NCBI GenBank assembly: GCA_018340375.1
Contig: JAFFJZ010000014.1
Coordinates: 1,798,001 to 1,862,000, forward strand
Length of the DNA: 64,000 nt
Direction of reading: 5' to 3'
DNA from: Gonatopus flavifemur
Lineage: Eukaryota; Arthropoda; Insecta; Hymenoptera; Dryinidae
The number at the start of each line of letters is the position of its first letter. The stretch's first letter is position 1. Both the position numbers and the translations under genes were made by a program. The notes under the pieces were generated by a model, which saw nothing but the letters and a program-made list of their open reading frames with translations, searched no databases and was not told the DNA's origin. Below are positions 11,746 through 23,058 of the stretch, piece after piece.

Positions 11746-13038
11746 CGAGGGTGGATTGATAAGTTTCCGGCCTGACCAAGAGATGGCGCCACTAGGCCTA
11801 CCTTGAGGTGGCGTTCTATAGTACCATCCTTGGATAGCTTGTAGCTATAGTTTCAGTCCGATCGCCATGTTAGTTTAGTTTTGAGAGCACGCTGACCAAG
11901 ATGCCTCTGTGTTTTTCGTAAAAATGGAAAAGCTGGAAAATCGTGCTGTCATCAAATACTTTTATTTGAAGGGGTTAACGCCGAAGGAAATTGAAGAAGA
12001 GATAGACTCAACACTGGGGACATCCTCCCCATCATATTCAACCGTTAAGCAGTGGGTTTCCGAGTTTAAAAAGGGTCGTGTGAGCACCTCTGATGAGCCT
12101 CGCTCAGGACGCCCCATTGAGGTCACAACTCCAGATATGATCGAAAAAATCCATCAAATAGTGCTGAAAGGTCGCAGATTAAAAGTTCGTGAGATAGCTG
12201 AGACCTGTGAGATGTCATATGAACGTGTACAAAATATTTTGCACCAACATTTGTATATGGAAAAGCTCTGTGCAAGATGGGTGCCGCGTTTGCTAACAGT
12301 CGACCAAAAATTGATTCGAAAGAACATTTCTACCGCCAATTTGGCGTTGTATAAGCGTAATCCAAGCGAATTTTTGCGTCGATTCGTAACCGTTGACGAA
12401 ACTTGGGTCCACCACTACACTCCTGAAACCAAAAAACAGTCTAAACAGTGGATTGGACCAGGGGAACCAACTCCAAAGAAGGCAAAAACAATTTTTTCGG
12501 CGAACAAGGTTATGGCTACTGTTTTTTGGGATGCAAGAGGTATTATATACATTGATTACCTTGAAAAGGGTAAAACTATCACTGGTCAATACTACGCAGA
12601 CTTATTGCAACGTTTGAGCCACGAAGTGAAAATTAAACGACCTCATCTGGCGAAGAAAAAAATCTTGTTTCATCACGATAACGCACCAGCGCACACGTCA
12701 ATCGTTGCGATGGCTAAAATCAACGATCTGAAGTTTGAATTAATGCCGCACCCTCCCTACTCTCCAGACCTAGCCCCGAGTGACTATTATCTGTTTCCTA
12801 ACCTCAAAAAATGGCTTGGCGGTAAGAGATTTGCGGACAATGAAGGAGTAATCGAAGCTGTAAATGGGTATTTTGAGGAGCTTGACGAATCAGTCTATAG
12901 AGATGACATTACTAGACTAGAACACCGCTATGAGAAATGTATCAGCCTTGGAGGAGATTATGTTGAGAAATAAAAAAAAAAAATTCTTAAAAACGTTGTT
13001 TTTCTTGGTCAGGCCGGAAACTTATCAATCCACCCTCG
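11746..13038 (+). mobile_element. apparently complete mariner, 1293 bp
   Basis: TIRs of 33 bp (11746-11778 and 13006-13038; CGAGGGTGGATTGATAAG... and its exact complement) are flanked by TA on both sides. The TIRs look identical by eye, and the internal transposase ORF is open from start to stop. This is the best-preserved small DNA transposon in the window and probably a recent insertion. Confidence 0.95.
11924..12973 (+). CDS. mariner transposase, intact, 349 aa
   Basis: Cuts and pastes the surrounding 1293-bp element at TA sites. The ATG at 11924 ([13 protein letters not shown]) is preferred over an upstream in-frame GTG, because it is a true start codon and matches the usual mariner N-terminus. 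Domains: HTH1 about residues 1-55, RSGRP at 60-64, HTH2 about 75-110, WVPRLL at 119-124 (variant of WVPHEL), catalytic D158 (VTVDETW), D252 ([10 protein letters not shown]) and D287 ([11 protein letters not shown]). There are 34 residues between the last two, the DD34D mariner signature. Length (345-350 aa is usual) and all catalytic residues are intact. Activity is inferred, not shown. A poly-A run follows the stop codon. Confidence 0.95.
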   Translation: MEKLENRAVIKYFYLKGLTPKEIEEEIDSTLGTSSPSYSTVKQWVSEFKKGRVSTSDEPRSGRPIEVTTPDMIEKIHQIVLKGRRLKVREIAETCEMSYERVQNILHQHLYMEKLCARWVPRLLTVDQKLIRKNISTANLALYKRNPSEFLRRFVTVDETWVHHYTPETKKQSKQWIGPGEPTPKKAKTIFSANKVMATVFWDARGIIYIDYLEKGKTITGQYYADLLQRLSHEVKIKRPHLAKKKILFHHDNAPAHTSIVAMAKINDLKFELMPHPPYSPDLAPSDYYLFPNLKKWLGGKRFADNEGVIEAVNGYFEELDESVYRDDITRLEHRYEKCISLGGDYVEK

Positions 13039-13052
13039 TATATATATATATT

Positions 13053-14600
13053 TTGAATAAACTAGTTCGTCATAACTCATACGACTCTGTCGTGTACAAG
13101 GAAGAGATACAATGAATCGGAGTTCACAAACCAATCAGGGGAACACAGGGAATGTAGAAAAACAGGGATGGCACGACCACGAGGGGATATGCTACACGGA
13201 TCTTGCCGTGTACATAAACTAAGCAAAAGGGGAATACAGGGAAACCGCGACCATAAAATTTGTCCGAGGAAGGGCTGACACGACCGAAGGCGGTCAATCT
13301 ACGTTGTAAGAGCAAAGGGTGAAAGGAATTTCAAGAGAGGGAACACGTGGAGAAGGCCACGTGAAGAACACTTTTTCACCACAAACCAAGTTAAATGTCA
13401 CCGCAAAGGCACTCTCACACTTGAAAGGGAAACACCTTGGCAGATGCGACTTCTCCTTCAATAAATTGAATCCGGGCCACGCTGGCACAACACACTCACC
13501 GTATTCCAAATTTTCTTGTTCCTTGAAAATTCTCGCGAACGTGGCTGTTGCTCGATCACACAGGAAGTGACAGGTAAGATGGCCTTTTCTTCTTCTCCAC
13601 CGACGGGTAAGTTCGTAGAATTACACACGGAACCCCGTCGGTGACTTTCCGTTAGAGCCCATCCTTTTGAGCTCTTTCATGAGTTCTGGTAACGGTGGTC
13701 TCGAAATGATCATTGGGTGAGTGGGTGTGAGTGCGTTGTGGAGTTCTTTCTGGGGCGAGTATTTCGACTTTTTCCCATCTTCATCCAGTCTCCCAGGGCA
13801 GGGATGAGGTGACGCGTGGCGACGAAGGTTGTCTCTCTCTCTTTCTTGTGTACTCTGGATTACCATCCTTAGGTCGTTTCCGGCCTTCTGATAGGATGTC
13901 GGTAGAGGAGAGACTGGGATGGTGTCAGAGTCGTCCCCTGGCGTTGGACTAATCCTTCCTCGTGCTCGTGGTGTAGCCGGCGCTGCCTCTTTCCCATACA
14001 GCATCGGGAGGTTTTCTGGACGTTCCGAAAATGTGCTTGGTTACACAGAGAACGTGCAAATAACGTCTCATGATGTTCTAAGACGTCGGATGCATGTCGC
14101 AGGAACATGCAAATGTCCCGTTTAGTTCTATTCATATCTTCTTGCAATGTTCTTGGGATGTATTCAAGGAAAGGTTTTCACAACGTTCCGCGGCGTTGCA
14201 CATATGTTTTAAGAAGGTTAGTTTTCATGGAAGCACGTTTAGAAAACGCGGAAAGAACGTCCCGTAGTATATGAAAAGAACGTGCTCGGTACGTATTCAT
14301 GTGCATCAAAAGCGAAGGTACTCTAAACATTTGGAAAATATGTGCCTTGGGCACCACCACACGCGGAACCAAGATTATGTCTATAGAACATCCAGAGCAC
14401 TTTCTGTGCTGTCTGGGTTGGGACGGGACCTAGACAAATCATAAAAGGACAGGGATTAGAGGAGGACAGGACTAGTTGAGGAGGGGGATGTTTTCCCGAT
14501 TCCCATATGAGAGAGCGACAGCTGTTTTCTCTTACGCGAACCAATGTGTTCTCAAATTACACGACTACCTTTGATAGGGGTCGTGCGTGGTGCCATCTCG
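13053..14600. other. moderately GC-rich region of unknown nature
   Basis: Composition is richer in GC than the flanks. The longest minus-strand ORF (14004-13621, 127 codons) is Pro/Arg/Ser-rich, without recognised domain. Sequence near 14010-14340 repeats AACGT-type words (aacgtgc, aacgtct, aacgttcc), suggesting a decayed repeat. It could be a retroelement LTR or gag-like remnant, but no LTR pair, primer site or zinc knuckle is visible. Confidence 0.3.
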
Positions 14601-15090
14601 CGACTCTTTTTGTGACAATGTATCACGTCATATGGTATGAAATTCCAAAGTACCCTCAATCGTCACAGCGGTCTTGAAGCGATCTGCTAATTTCTCACAC
14701 TCATGATTATATTCTTCATTTGTGACGAAATGGCACGCAATATTCGGCAATGATTGAGTTGCCCAAGTGAATAAATCCTGAGGAGTTTGAATTGGATTGG
14801 TGGTTCGTTGGAGATTCACTCTCACAGCCCACCCTCTTAAGCCCCCCCCCCCTCCAGTTCATCACATGCTCCTTTCCCGTGGGAAGTGGGAAAAAAGTGC
14901 CATTTCGCTGATGTACCAAAGTCTCCTCCGTAGTGCGTCAAATTAATGAAATTTTTCTCATCCTTATATTGCCCGACCAGAAAAATGGATGAGTTCTATG
15001 TTTTTGACGAACTTATAAAAATTCTCAGATTTTAAGAAATATCTCCCAATTTTCTATTAAAGATCACTATCCTTTCGAGCTGCTCTTTTT
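14600..15090. other. no gene recognised
   Basis: Includes a run of about 11 C residues near 14842. No ORF or repeat that I can assign. Confidence 0.3.
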
Positions 15091-15094
15091 TCCG

Positions 15095-16365
15095 TGTGGA
15101 ATGACAATTTTTGATGATAAATTGACGTGAGGATTTCAACCATTTGTCTCCATATGACATAGGACAATCGATTCAGAATCTTTCGGAATGGAAAACGAAT
15201 ACCACTTGAGGGACACTTTTTTTGGAAAGCCCATTTGCAAATTCCACCAAGTGTCTGAGAAAATAGATGTGAGAATTTCGGAAATTTCTCTCCATAGATG
15301 ATGAATCAATCGATTCAGAATCTTTTGGAATGGGAAATGAATGCCACTTAGGAGCCAGTTTTTTGGAAAGCCCACTCGTAAATTTTGCCAAGTGCCAGAA
15401 TGAAATGATGTAATGGTGATGTTTCAAAAATACAGCCCCATAGGTTATGAACCAATCGATTCAGAATCTTCTGGAATGACAATTTTTAATCATAAATTGA
15501 CGTAAGAATTTCAAGCATTTGTCTTCATACGATATAGTACAATGGATTCAGAATCTTTCGGAATCAAAAACGAATACCACTTAAGGGATACTTTTCCTGA
15601 AAAGCCCACTTGCAGATTTTACCAAGTGACTGGATCAAATGATGTGAGAATTTCCAAAATTTGTCTCCATAGGATATACACCAATCGATTCAGAATCTCG
15701 TTGAATTAAAAACGAATACTATTTGAGAGGCACTGTTTTTGAAAAGCCCACTGGCGAATTTCTCCAAGTGCCAGAATTAGATTCCGTCAGCAATTCGAAA
15801 ATTTGTATTCATAGAATATAAACCAATCGATTCAGAATCTTCTGGAATGGAAAATGAATACCACGTAGGAGACGCTTTTTCGAAAAGCCCACTTGAAAAT
15901 TTGGCCCAGTACCAGAATGAAATGATGCGGGCATTTCAAAAATTCAGCTCCATAGGTTATGAACCAATCGATTCAGAATCTCTTGAAATGAAAAACGAAT
16001 ACCACTCGAGAGACCCTTTTTTGAAAAGGCTACTTGCAAATTTCACCGAGTGCCTGAATGAATTGATATCAGAATTTCAAAAATTTGTCTCCATAGGTTA
16101 TGAACCAATCGATCCAGAATCCTCTGAAATGAAAAATGAATACCACTCGAGAGACAGTTTTTCTGAAAAGCGAATTTACAAATTTCAGTAAGTGCCGGAA
16201 TCATTTGACGTAAGAATTTCAAAAATTCGTATCCATAGAATATGGAACAATCGATTCAGACTCTTCTGAAATGGAAAATGAATACCACTTGAGAGAAACT
16301 TTTTTTGAGAATCCTCCTAGCAAATCCCCCCAAGTGCCAGAATAAATCGATTTCAGAAATTCCAG
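15095..16365. repeat. satellite-like tandem array, unit about 142 bp, about nine units
   Basis: The word AATCGATTCAGAATCT recurs near 15167, 15309, 15452, 15540, 15681, 15823, 15966, 16108 and 16250. The spacing is 141-143 bp except one short step of about 88 bp. Each full unit continues with AAAACGAATACCACTTGAG..., ...GAAAAGCCCACTTGC... and CCAAGTGCCAGAAT. Two positions (15101 and 15475) carry a different, shorter segment (AATGACAATTTTTGATGAT) in place of part of the unit. Units differ by several percent. ORFs through the array (such as 15847-16191) are by-products of the repeat. The period is close to a nucleosome core length. Confidence 0.9.
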
Positions 16366-17090
16366 ACGTCCAACTTGTTGGGTATAAACTGGAGTAGGGA
16401 TCTAATTCAGCTACATTTTATTTCTATTTGTGCATTACAAGATTCCTACGAAATCTCGAAACCTCAATGAACGACCCTAAGAATTCATCAAGAAGGTCTC
16501 CTCGAGTAATTGCGCTGCGTAGGTATATTCTTCGCAGACAGCACAAGAGTTCTAAAAGAGATGCCATCCTCTTGCTCGAACGATTGGGATGGCAAAGAAC
16601 TGTCAGCACGGTTAAATTATGTGGGGATGATTATCTCACACAAATAGGAGTAGGAATATCGAAAGAGTCAGCGCTGCACTTTACATAGAGTTTTTTAAAT
16701 GCTGCGATTACGCATTGTCATCACTATAAAAAGAAAGTCTCCAATTCAGATGGTGACATGACTCAATTCCATAAGTAAGGAGCAGAATGAGGGAAGCCCA
16801 TTTTGGGTGTGAAATGAGCACAAGAAACAATCGCCGGCACAACGGGAAAGGCTGAGTTTCAGTCAATTTTCAAATTAAGATGCAGCCAATTTAAGCCACA
16901 CTTTTTCCAGTAATTATTCGATCAGATTGTAATTTTGTACACATTTATGGACTTGAGTGCACTGAGGAAAATTCCAATCCAGTTCAGGATACTCTTGAAA
17001 TCTCACTGGATGTTGGTTCAATCCCTCCCCGTGAGATGATTTCGGGTCTTCCAGGGGGATATTCTTGATACCTGTCCTTGATATCCTTTC
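16366..17090. other. no gene recognised
   Basis: Holds an 86-codon plus-strand ORF (16428-16688), Arg/Ser-rich and without recognised domain, overlapped by an equally long opposite ORF; neither is convincing. Confidence 0.3.
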
Positions 17091-17094
17091 TATA

Positions 17095-18148
17095 CACTGT
17101 AAAAAAAAACTGAAAATTCACTGTGCAACTGGACTGGAAATTTCCAGTGCTAGTCCTGGAATATGGATATTCCAGTACATGTACAGAGATTTTGTTAGTA
17201 CGTTACTGAAAATTTACCAAGCATAACTGGAAAATCAGTCCTTGTACTGGAATTTTCAAGTTTGAGATGATTTACTGAAATTTTTCCATGATTTCGCGAA
17301 AATTTTACTGGCTCGTACTACAATTTTATAGTTTTTGTGCACCAGAAAAAAATATCCCCTCAAAAAGGACTTGGGAAAAATTTCGAATTTAGAAAAAAAA
17401 ACCTAATCGTTGGTATACTGGAATTATACAGGTTTTTAACTGCAATTCTCAGGTTTTTTGATGGAATGTTCCAGATGCTATGCAACGGAATTTTCCAGTT
17501 ATGCTAGAATTTAATCACTGTTGCACTAACCTTTTCCACTTCTTTTGGACTTCGTCATTTCTGGCTGGAAAAATTTCAAGTCTTCATATTAAAAATTTCC
17601 TGATTGAGATTTTGAATAATAATTGTAGTTGTAGCAAATAAAACTGATATATGAGGTTTTTCGAAGACTCATTTTCTTGTGTATTCTAGATATGAAGCAT
17701 ATGTAGTAACCCAAGCTGGCCTCCCAACATGTCGCGCTATAGCTCATCGGTTAGGTCTTAGGTTCCAGTTGGTAGGCAGGTAGAAAAGTGTAAATTCAAA
17801 TCCCGTTAGGTAGACATGAGTTTCTGTCCATCCAAATGAACGATCAAGTTTCTCAATCATCTTGGAACACAAGGACCCTGCAAAATCACTTTGCGTGAGC
17901 AAATTTTTTTCAATTTTCATAGATATTTTCAACATTAATTTTCCAGTACATGTCCTGGGAAAGTCCAGTTCGTGTAGTGAAAAATTCCAGTACTAAGGCT
18001 CAGAAAATTTCCAGTTTTGATGCTGAAATTCCATAAGGTTTGAACTGAATTTTTGCAGCACAAATGTGCTGAAATTTTCCGGTACATGTACAGGTTAATT
18101 GCTTGCAGTACATGTACTGGAATTTTCCGGGGAAATTTTTTAACGGTG
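17095..18148. mobile_element. 1.05-kb TIR element built of CTGGAAATTTCCAG-type words
   Basis: Left end TA|CACTGTAAAAAAAAACTG and right end ...TTTTTTAACGGTG|TA (TA at 17093-17094 and 18149-18150). The interior is packed with variants of ACTGGAAATTTTCCAGT and GTACATGTACTGGAA in both orientations, typical of subterminal repeats of non-autonomous DNA elements. A tRNA-like box pair lies at 17736-17810. There is no transposase. The TIR start CACTGT-AAAAA and TA target are shared with 50337-50652. Confidence 0.75.
17736..17810 (+). repeat. tRNA-like A-box/B-box pair
   Basis: TAGCTCATCGGTTAGG at 17740 fits the A-box consensus closely. AATTCAAATCCC at 17793 is a B box with GG changed to AA. Spacing is about 53 bp. 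No full cloverleaf can be drawn. It lies inside the TIR element 17095-18148. Confidence 0.4.
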
Positions 18149-18154
18149 TATCCT

Positions 18155-18533
18155 TGGTAGTATTTGCTTCCTTTACGTGGTGGGAAGGATAAGTATATTA
18201 GATTTGGGTCTCTTTTTCGGGTGGAATAAACTGCTTGAGAGGAAGAATACAAACTGGGAGAAACTAAATCGTCCCAACGCCAGGAATATCGGCAAAAACG
18301 GAGGGGAAGCAAACCGAAACTAACTCCTTTGACATCTTTCAATATTTCCGAGGAAATGAAATCTTTTTCCAAACCCAGAATTCTTGAATTATATTTTTTT
18401 GAAAAAAAAACAACAATATGATGGCGTTCTCTCAAATGAAATATTCCGGAGGTGAAATAGCCTCCCGTTCGGATCTCCGGGTGGAGGCTGCTCGAGAGGA
18501 TGGATAGGGAAGATAGGGAAGAAAGAGAACATT
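18155..18533 (+). repeat. probable LINE 5' leader (shared with 58222-58270)
   Basis: The stretch around 18275-18325 (CCAACGCCAGGAATATCGGC, then AAAAACGGAGGGGAAGC) recurs with few changes at 58222-58270. It sits directly upstream of the LINE endonuclease reading at 18534, so it is probably 5' untranslated sequence of the same LINE. Confidence 0.4.
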
Positions 18534-18717
18534 CTTCGAGTCGGAGCGTGGAATGTTAGATCGCTGAGACAAACAGGGGAACTAGAAAATTCGAAATTAG
18601 AAATGAATAGATTAGGTATCGATGTAATGGGAATTACCTGAATAAGATGGCCGCAAGAAAGGGATTCCTGGAGTGGGAATTATAAGATAATCCATACACG
18701 GGGAAGAAAGGAATAGT
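18534..18717 (+). pseudogene. LINE endonuclease, N-terminal fragment
   Basis: Reads LRVGAWNVRSLRQTGELENS..., the beginning of an APE-type endonuclease (G-x-W-N-V-R-S-L is the conserved first strand), with one in-frame stop and ending at a second stop after HTRGRKE. It breaks off near 18720. The next part of the same domain is not here, but a different truncated copy at 39125 begins roughly where this one ends. Confidence 0.75.
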
Positions 18718-18739
18718 TGCTACAAGGACTCTCCCGGAT

Positions 18740-18853
18740 GGGGGCCAAATCAACGAAACCGTTAGTTGGAAAGAATAAGACATCATACATCATACATCTC
18801 TTCCTTTTCAACCAATGGTTTCGTTGATTTGTCGTTTCGTTGATTCGGCCCCC
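18740..18853. repeat. small inverted repeat (GGGGGCC...GGCCCCC)
   Basis: GGGGGCCAAATCAACGAAAC and GTTTCGTTGATTCGGCCCCC face each other across about 75 bp, with an additional inner copy of the arm (ggtttcgttgattt). It may be a MITE inserted in or next to the LINE fragment. Confidence 0.5.
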
Positions 18854-18859
18854 ACCCAC

Positions 18860-19520
18860 TCTTCCTTAGTTGTGACGTGGTTAGTTGTAGGAGAGAACCA
18901 CAAAGTTGTCTCGACTCATCACTTAGAGAGCACCACGAATTTTGTTAGCTGATACAACTACCTTACCTCTTTGAGATCAAAGTAGTTACCAAAACGTTTT
19001 GAGGAAGCCGTAATGCCACTTTGTGCTAAAGTAGATGGTACAGCTACGCATGCTACGTTCCGACAGCTCAGTTGAATGCTGCTCGGGGAATCCGAAATGC
19101 TTTACTCGAATCGTGTTAATTCGCCCGCATCATCGAGTCTATCAAACCCGACGCGAGCCGAAACAAGCCAAAGCTACTTGATACAGCGGTAGCGTAGCCA
19201 TCATTGCTGATTGGACAGGTAATAAAAGTGTGCTTGATTGCGATTTCTGTTTTTCAAACTTTTTCTCCATGGATGAGGGAGTGAACTTACTCTTATAAGT
19301 TGGAACCTGGGAGATCTGATTTTTATATTCAGTGTTTAGTTGATAATTGAATATTATTACAACAAACCTGTCAACTTCCAATCATGTCACATCAATGTAT
19401 ACATTCTTTTATCGCCCCTCTCTTTTCTTGTTATGTTCAACAACGAAACCGCTGGATTAATCCATGCTGATTTGGTAGTATTCTATACAGCACAGAAATT
19501 AAAAAAGAAATCTTGAAAAT
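18860..19520. other. no gene recognised
   Basis: A run of short words AGTTGT/ACAACT near 18880-19060 resembles 38940-39110 weakly; otherwise nothing is assigned. Confidence 0.25.
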
Positions 19521-19750
19521 TCATATTGGATTCTCCAAATCACAATTGAGTTCTTCATAAATTCTTTTTAATATTCGCCCTTCGAATAGCGGCAACCTCG
19601 ATGAACTTGGTGAATGAATCAATGCACGCCAATGCGTATTTATAGCCACCTTTACTAGTGGGAAGGGACCCATAACATTGCTAGCCACAACGCGCCAAGG
19701 TTGAGGTATTTTATGAACTCCCATCAAGCCCGGCGGAGCTTGTTGAGAGG
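19521..19750 (-). pseudogene. Ty3/gypsy integrase core, displaced fragment
   Basis: On the minus strand it reads ...SQQAPPGLMGVHKIPQPWRV and VASNVMGPFPL, the start of a gypsy integrase core (the 'PW...D.MGP.P' block, with the catalytic Asp position now Asn: ASNVMGPF). It is frameshifted soon after (near 19640) and runs out by about 19540. Its upstream part ends at 26558, across the hAT insertion: the joined frame runs from ...CRTCQEVKP to SQQAPPG. Confidence 0.85.
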
Positions 19751-20096
19751 GTTTTACTCAGGGTTGGAAAAAAACCGTGCTTCTTCTTTAAAACCCGCCC
19801 CACTGGGTACAATCAGGTTTTTTCGGGTTTTTTCGGGTTTTATCAAATTGGCAAAATCTGAAATCTTCAGATTTTTTGTCATTGGTCATTTCTTTCCAAA
19901 TTGAAAATATGATTGGCCAGTTGTACAAGAAATGGCCAATCATCGGATGCTGAAGATTTTTCTAGGGAATACTGGCAATGCTGATTGGCATTGGTTTTCT
20001 CTAATGATTCTTAGTATGACCTACTAATCTTCATTTTCATCGTACTATGTTATCATTTTTCGTATATGATGGTATAGAATAATATATTTACATATG

Positions 20097-20234
20097 TATA
20101 TTCCATGGTAAGGGATCTTTTGGCCGAATGAACATGATTTGACCACCGCTAGTCATTTCCTAGTGTTCTCTGAAGGCGACTAGTGATTGTCAAATCATGT
20201 CGATTCTGCCAAAAGACTCCCTACCATATTCCAT
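20097..20234. mobile_element. 138-bp palindromic MITE
   Basis: TATTCCATGGTAAGGGATC and CTTTTGGC... at the left are answered by GCCAAAAGACTCCC and TACCATATTCC at the right, with ACATGATTTGAC / GTCAAATCATGT inside. Non-coding; inside the hAT element. Confidence 0.75.
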
Positions 20235-20815
20235 TTTACTTTATATTGTCATCAAGAAATACCGAATAAACTAAAAAGTTACTTTTCATATAATCTCTCC
20301 TGTGAGCACCAATCTGGGATCAATTTTTGTTCGACTTTGGCCTGAGCTTTCAAGGTTGGGCCTCGATCAGATTGAAATTGGACCAAGATTTGTGTTTACA
20401 TGAGCTGAAATCCAGTTTGGAACTAGTGAAATTTCCAAGTGCAATTTACTCCAACCGTTAACGCACTTTACTGCAATTCGATTAGCATCGCCACCATTCA
20501 AATTGGACGTTACAAATCCTTGTATTTTGTGTCCATTCTAATTTTGATGCAAGACCACACTGCACATCAAAACAATCTACCAAGTGGTTTTGCATGTTTT
20601 TTGCCAAATTGTTAAGGTGTCCACCTAGCAGTGCTGGGATTGGAAGAATTTTTTCCTCATTCGGGCATATTCAGAATAGTCTGAGGAATAGACTAGTTCC
20701 AGAAAGGGCCACTAAATTAGTTAAGCCATATAAATTTTATCAAAATGAACAACACGATGATTAACTACAACTAAGACTTTCTAAAAAAGGGTGTCCTACA
20801 CAGTGGATCAACGAT

Positions 20816-20952
20816 TTATAAAAGAAGTAATTATTAAAAATTTCTGCTACAATCAAGTAATTTGATTGTTTTCATAAGAAGTTGTTACTATTTTGAAAAC
20901 AACCGAATTATTTTAACGTAGTAGAAATTTTTAATAGTTACTTCTATTATGA
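20816..20952. repeat. inverted repeat, about 35-bp arms
   Basis: TATAAAAGAAGTAATTATTA with AAAATTTCTGCTAC at the left pairs with GTAGAAATTTTTAAT and AGTTACTTCTATTAT at the right, with shorter palindromes between. Probably a MITE nested in the hAT element. Confidence 0.55.
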
Positions 20953-21056
20953 ATCTTTATTCCATTAGGCCATCGTTCATTTACTAGGTAGTTCACCCTC
21001 ATTTTTATTGTGATATTTTTTTTGAATAAAAAAAATACAAAAACCCCATATGAGTA

Positions 21057-21298
21057 CACTGAGGGAAAAAAGTCATTGAGGCAAGAAAATATTTCATCCA
21101 ATGGTATCTATAAAATATTTCTTTGAACCAATTGAATATTATTTCAATGAATGGAATGGCTTTTGACCGCATGAAGTATTTCATCAACTGAAAAACCATT
21201 TCATCCATTGGAGTAAAATTTCATTGATCTCAAGAAATATTTCATAGATACCATTGGATGTAATATTTTTTTGTCCAAATGAATTTCTTCCCTCGGTG
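21057..21298. mobile_element. 242-bp MITE, CACTGAGGGAAAAAA TIR, TA target
   Basis: TA|CACTGAGGGAAAAAAGTCATT at the left and AATGAATTTCTTCCCTCGGTG|TA at the right. The body repeats ATTTCAT/ATGAAAT words in both orientations. It belongs to the CACTGAG/CACTGT group seen elsewhere in the window. Confidence 0.8.
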
Positions 21299-21988
21299 TA
21301 TAAAAAATAAACAGAGTTATCAAACTCATTCATTATGTAGAAATTAAGAATGAATATGTACCGAAATATGAACATTCTGATTCAAATTATAATTTTATGC
21401 TATTTTATTGAATCATATTAAATGCTGTCTCGTCATAATTAAAATCTACATTGTACAAATTGTTTTCCATTGAATTCATTTCTAATTATTAATGTTTATC
21501 TCTCATATTTTTCTATACTTGAAGGAAGTTATAACATTCTATTGACTAATAAGTGGAGGTGTGGTTTTTAGTGGAAACGGGTTTTTTGAAATTTTTCAAC
21601 ATTCCTCAAGCGTGTATAATCTGGCTAGGCAATGCTTGGGAAGGTTTCGAGAATACAAAACGACGATCCAAAACAATGGCTACTCGTACCACATATGCAT
21701 GAAAAGTTCTGAGCAATTTTCACGGATTCGTTTTCATAAAAAAAATCACACTTTAATGAATAAGTCTTTCAACGGTATTCGAGCAACATTTGAACAAATC
21801 TCAATTAAATAACTTCCTGTATTTAGATCAGTGGAATTCCACTGGATCGCGATTATTAGTATTTCACTCCGATGCACTGCATTGGTGAATATCCACTTAC
21901 CGAAAGAAATTATTAGTTACCTTTACTCCAAATTAGTTCCAGCAACTAGATACAGTTGTTGATATTTGGATAACTAAAACGGGCGCCG

Positions 21989-22027
21989 CACAGTGGTCGT
22001 TTTTCCCAATCTAGCTGGACAAAAGTC
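21989..22027 (+). promoter_or_regulatory. Transib left TIR, RSS-like (heptamer, 23-bp spacer, nonamer)
   Basis: CACAGTG, then 23 bases, then ACAAAAGTC. The heptamer equals the V(D)J recombination signal consensus, and the nonamer-like block shares ACAAAA with the canonical RSS nonamer. It is presumably the transposase recognition and cleavage site. Confidence 0.85.
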
Positions 22028-22974
22028 CAAAAATCAAAGTCTTCCAATGGATTGAATGAACATTCGTATGTCATTTAGGATAGTTGTGAACACGATGAAA
22101 TTGATGATCAACAGTCAGAAGTTTGCTAATCATGTCCAAATGTGCATGTTTCAATCACTCATTTTTGCGTTTGTTCGTTCTCGGTTTTTCAATGAAAAAA
22201 GTCTACATTGTGTTTTACCTAATACGCGTCGAAAAACGATTCAAGTGGTATGCTATCATGTTGAGTAGTGAAAATACATTGTCTTTAACATAATTTTCAT
22301 GGTGGAAGTGGGAAAAATTAGTTTGATTCTTTCCTCGTTCATCATATAGTGAACCCATTCATACCTTCACTGAAATAACATAATTTCAACTTCAATGGAC
22401 TATAACTTCTCCTATCCGGCCTTATCCGACAAACGGGAAAAAGGAGTCGAAAGTGTGAACAATTCTGAATCGTTTCGTTCGAATTCCAAGTGCGTCTAAG
22501 TGCGTCTCAGGATTTGGTGAATGTTTTTCCAAATTCTCTCTGTCCTCGCTTGTCCTTTCGCCGATTCGTTTGATTTCATTAGCCACATTTTATTCTGTAT
22601 GCGATACATTTTTTTTCTTTAATTGGAATTTCTTGTAGACAAATGATTTTCAATGATATTTGAGTGATAAAATTGATTAGGTATCACTTTCTTTTAGAAT
22701 ACTGACGTTTTGTCTCTTGGTTTGGCTCCGGTATCGCTCTGTCAATGTGTTTTTCCTTATAATTCCTATATGTTTATTATTGTGGACCTCATATAATGAA
22801 AATGCATGAATTTCATAGTGATTTGGAGTTTGTCAAGCATTCGGCGTGAAGTTGGCAACAAACGACGACTGGACGATATTACACTTTTGTTTCATTTGTT
22901 AGTGACGCGACTGTCCTATCTTAAGAAGTTGTAATTTCTGAACTTTTGGTATAATCACTGTAATGTCAATCCTG

Positions 22975-23028
22975 GTAAGTTGTAATTCGCAAGCAATAAT
23001 CTGTTCATTGTTTTTTTCAATATTTTAG
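22975..23028 (+). other. possible 54-bp intron in the Transib transposase gene
   Basis: CCTG|GTAAGT at 22975 and TTTTTTTCAATATTTTAG| at 23028 are good splice sites. Joining them would place an upstream ATG (22963) in frame with the main ORF and add 14 residues (655 aa in all). Without splicing, the acceptor's TAG is an in-frame stop. Purely predicted. Confidence 0.3.
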
Positions 23029-23058
23029 TATATATTCTCATTCCGTTCTATCAGAATA

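Noticed and set aside
12154..12617. ORFs in other frames over the intact mariner
   Set aside because: Shadows of the transposase frame.
13621..14004. 127-codon minus-strand ORF as a gag or host gene
   Set aside because: Pro/Arg-rich without recognised motif and overlapped by other frames; kept only as part of an unassigned region.
15136..16191. ORFs of 79-114 codons across the satellite
   Set aside because: They are readings through a 142-bp repeat, repeating the same peptide in shifting frames.
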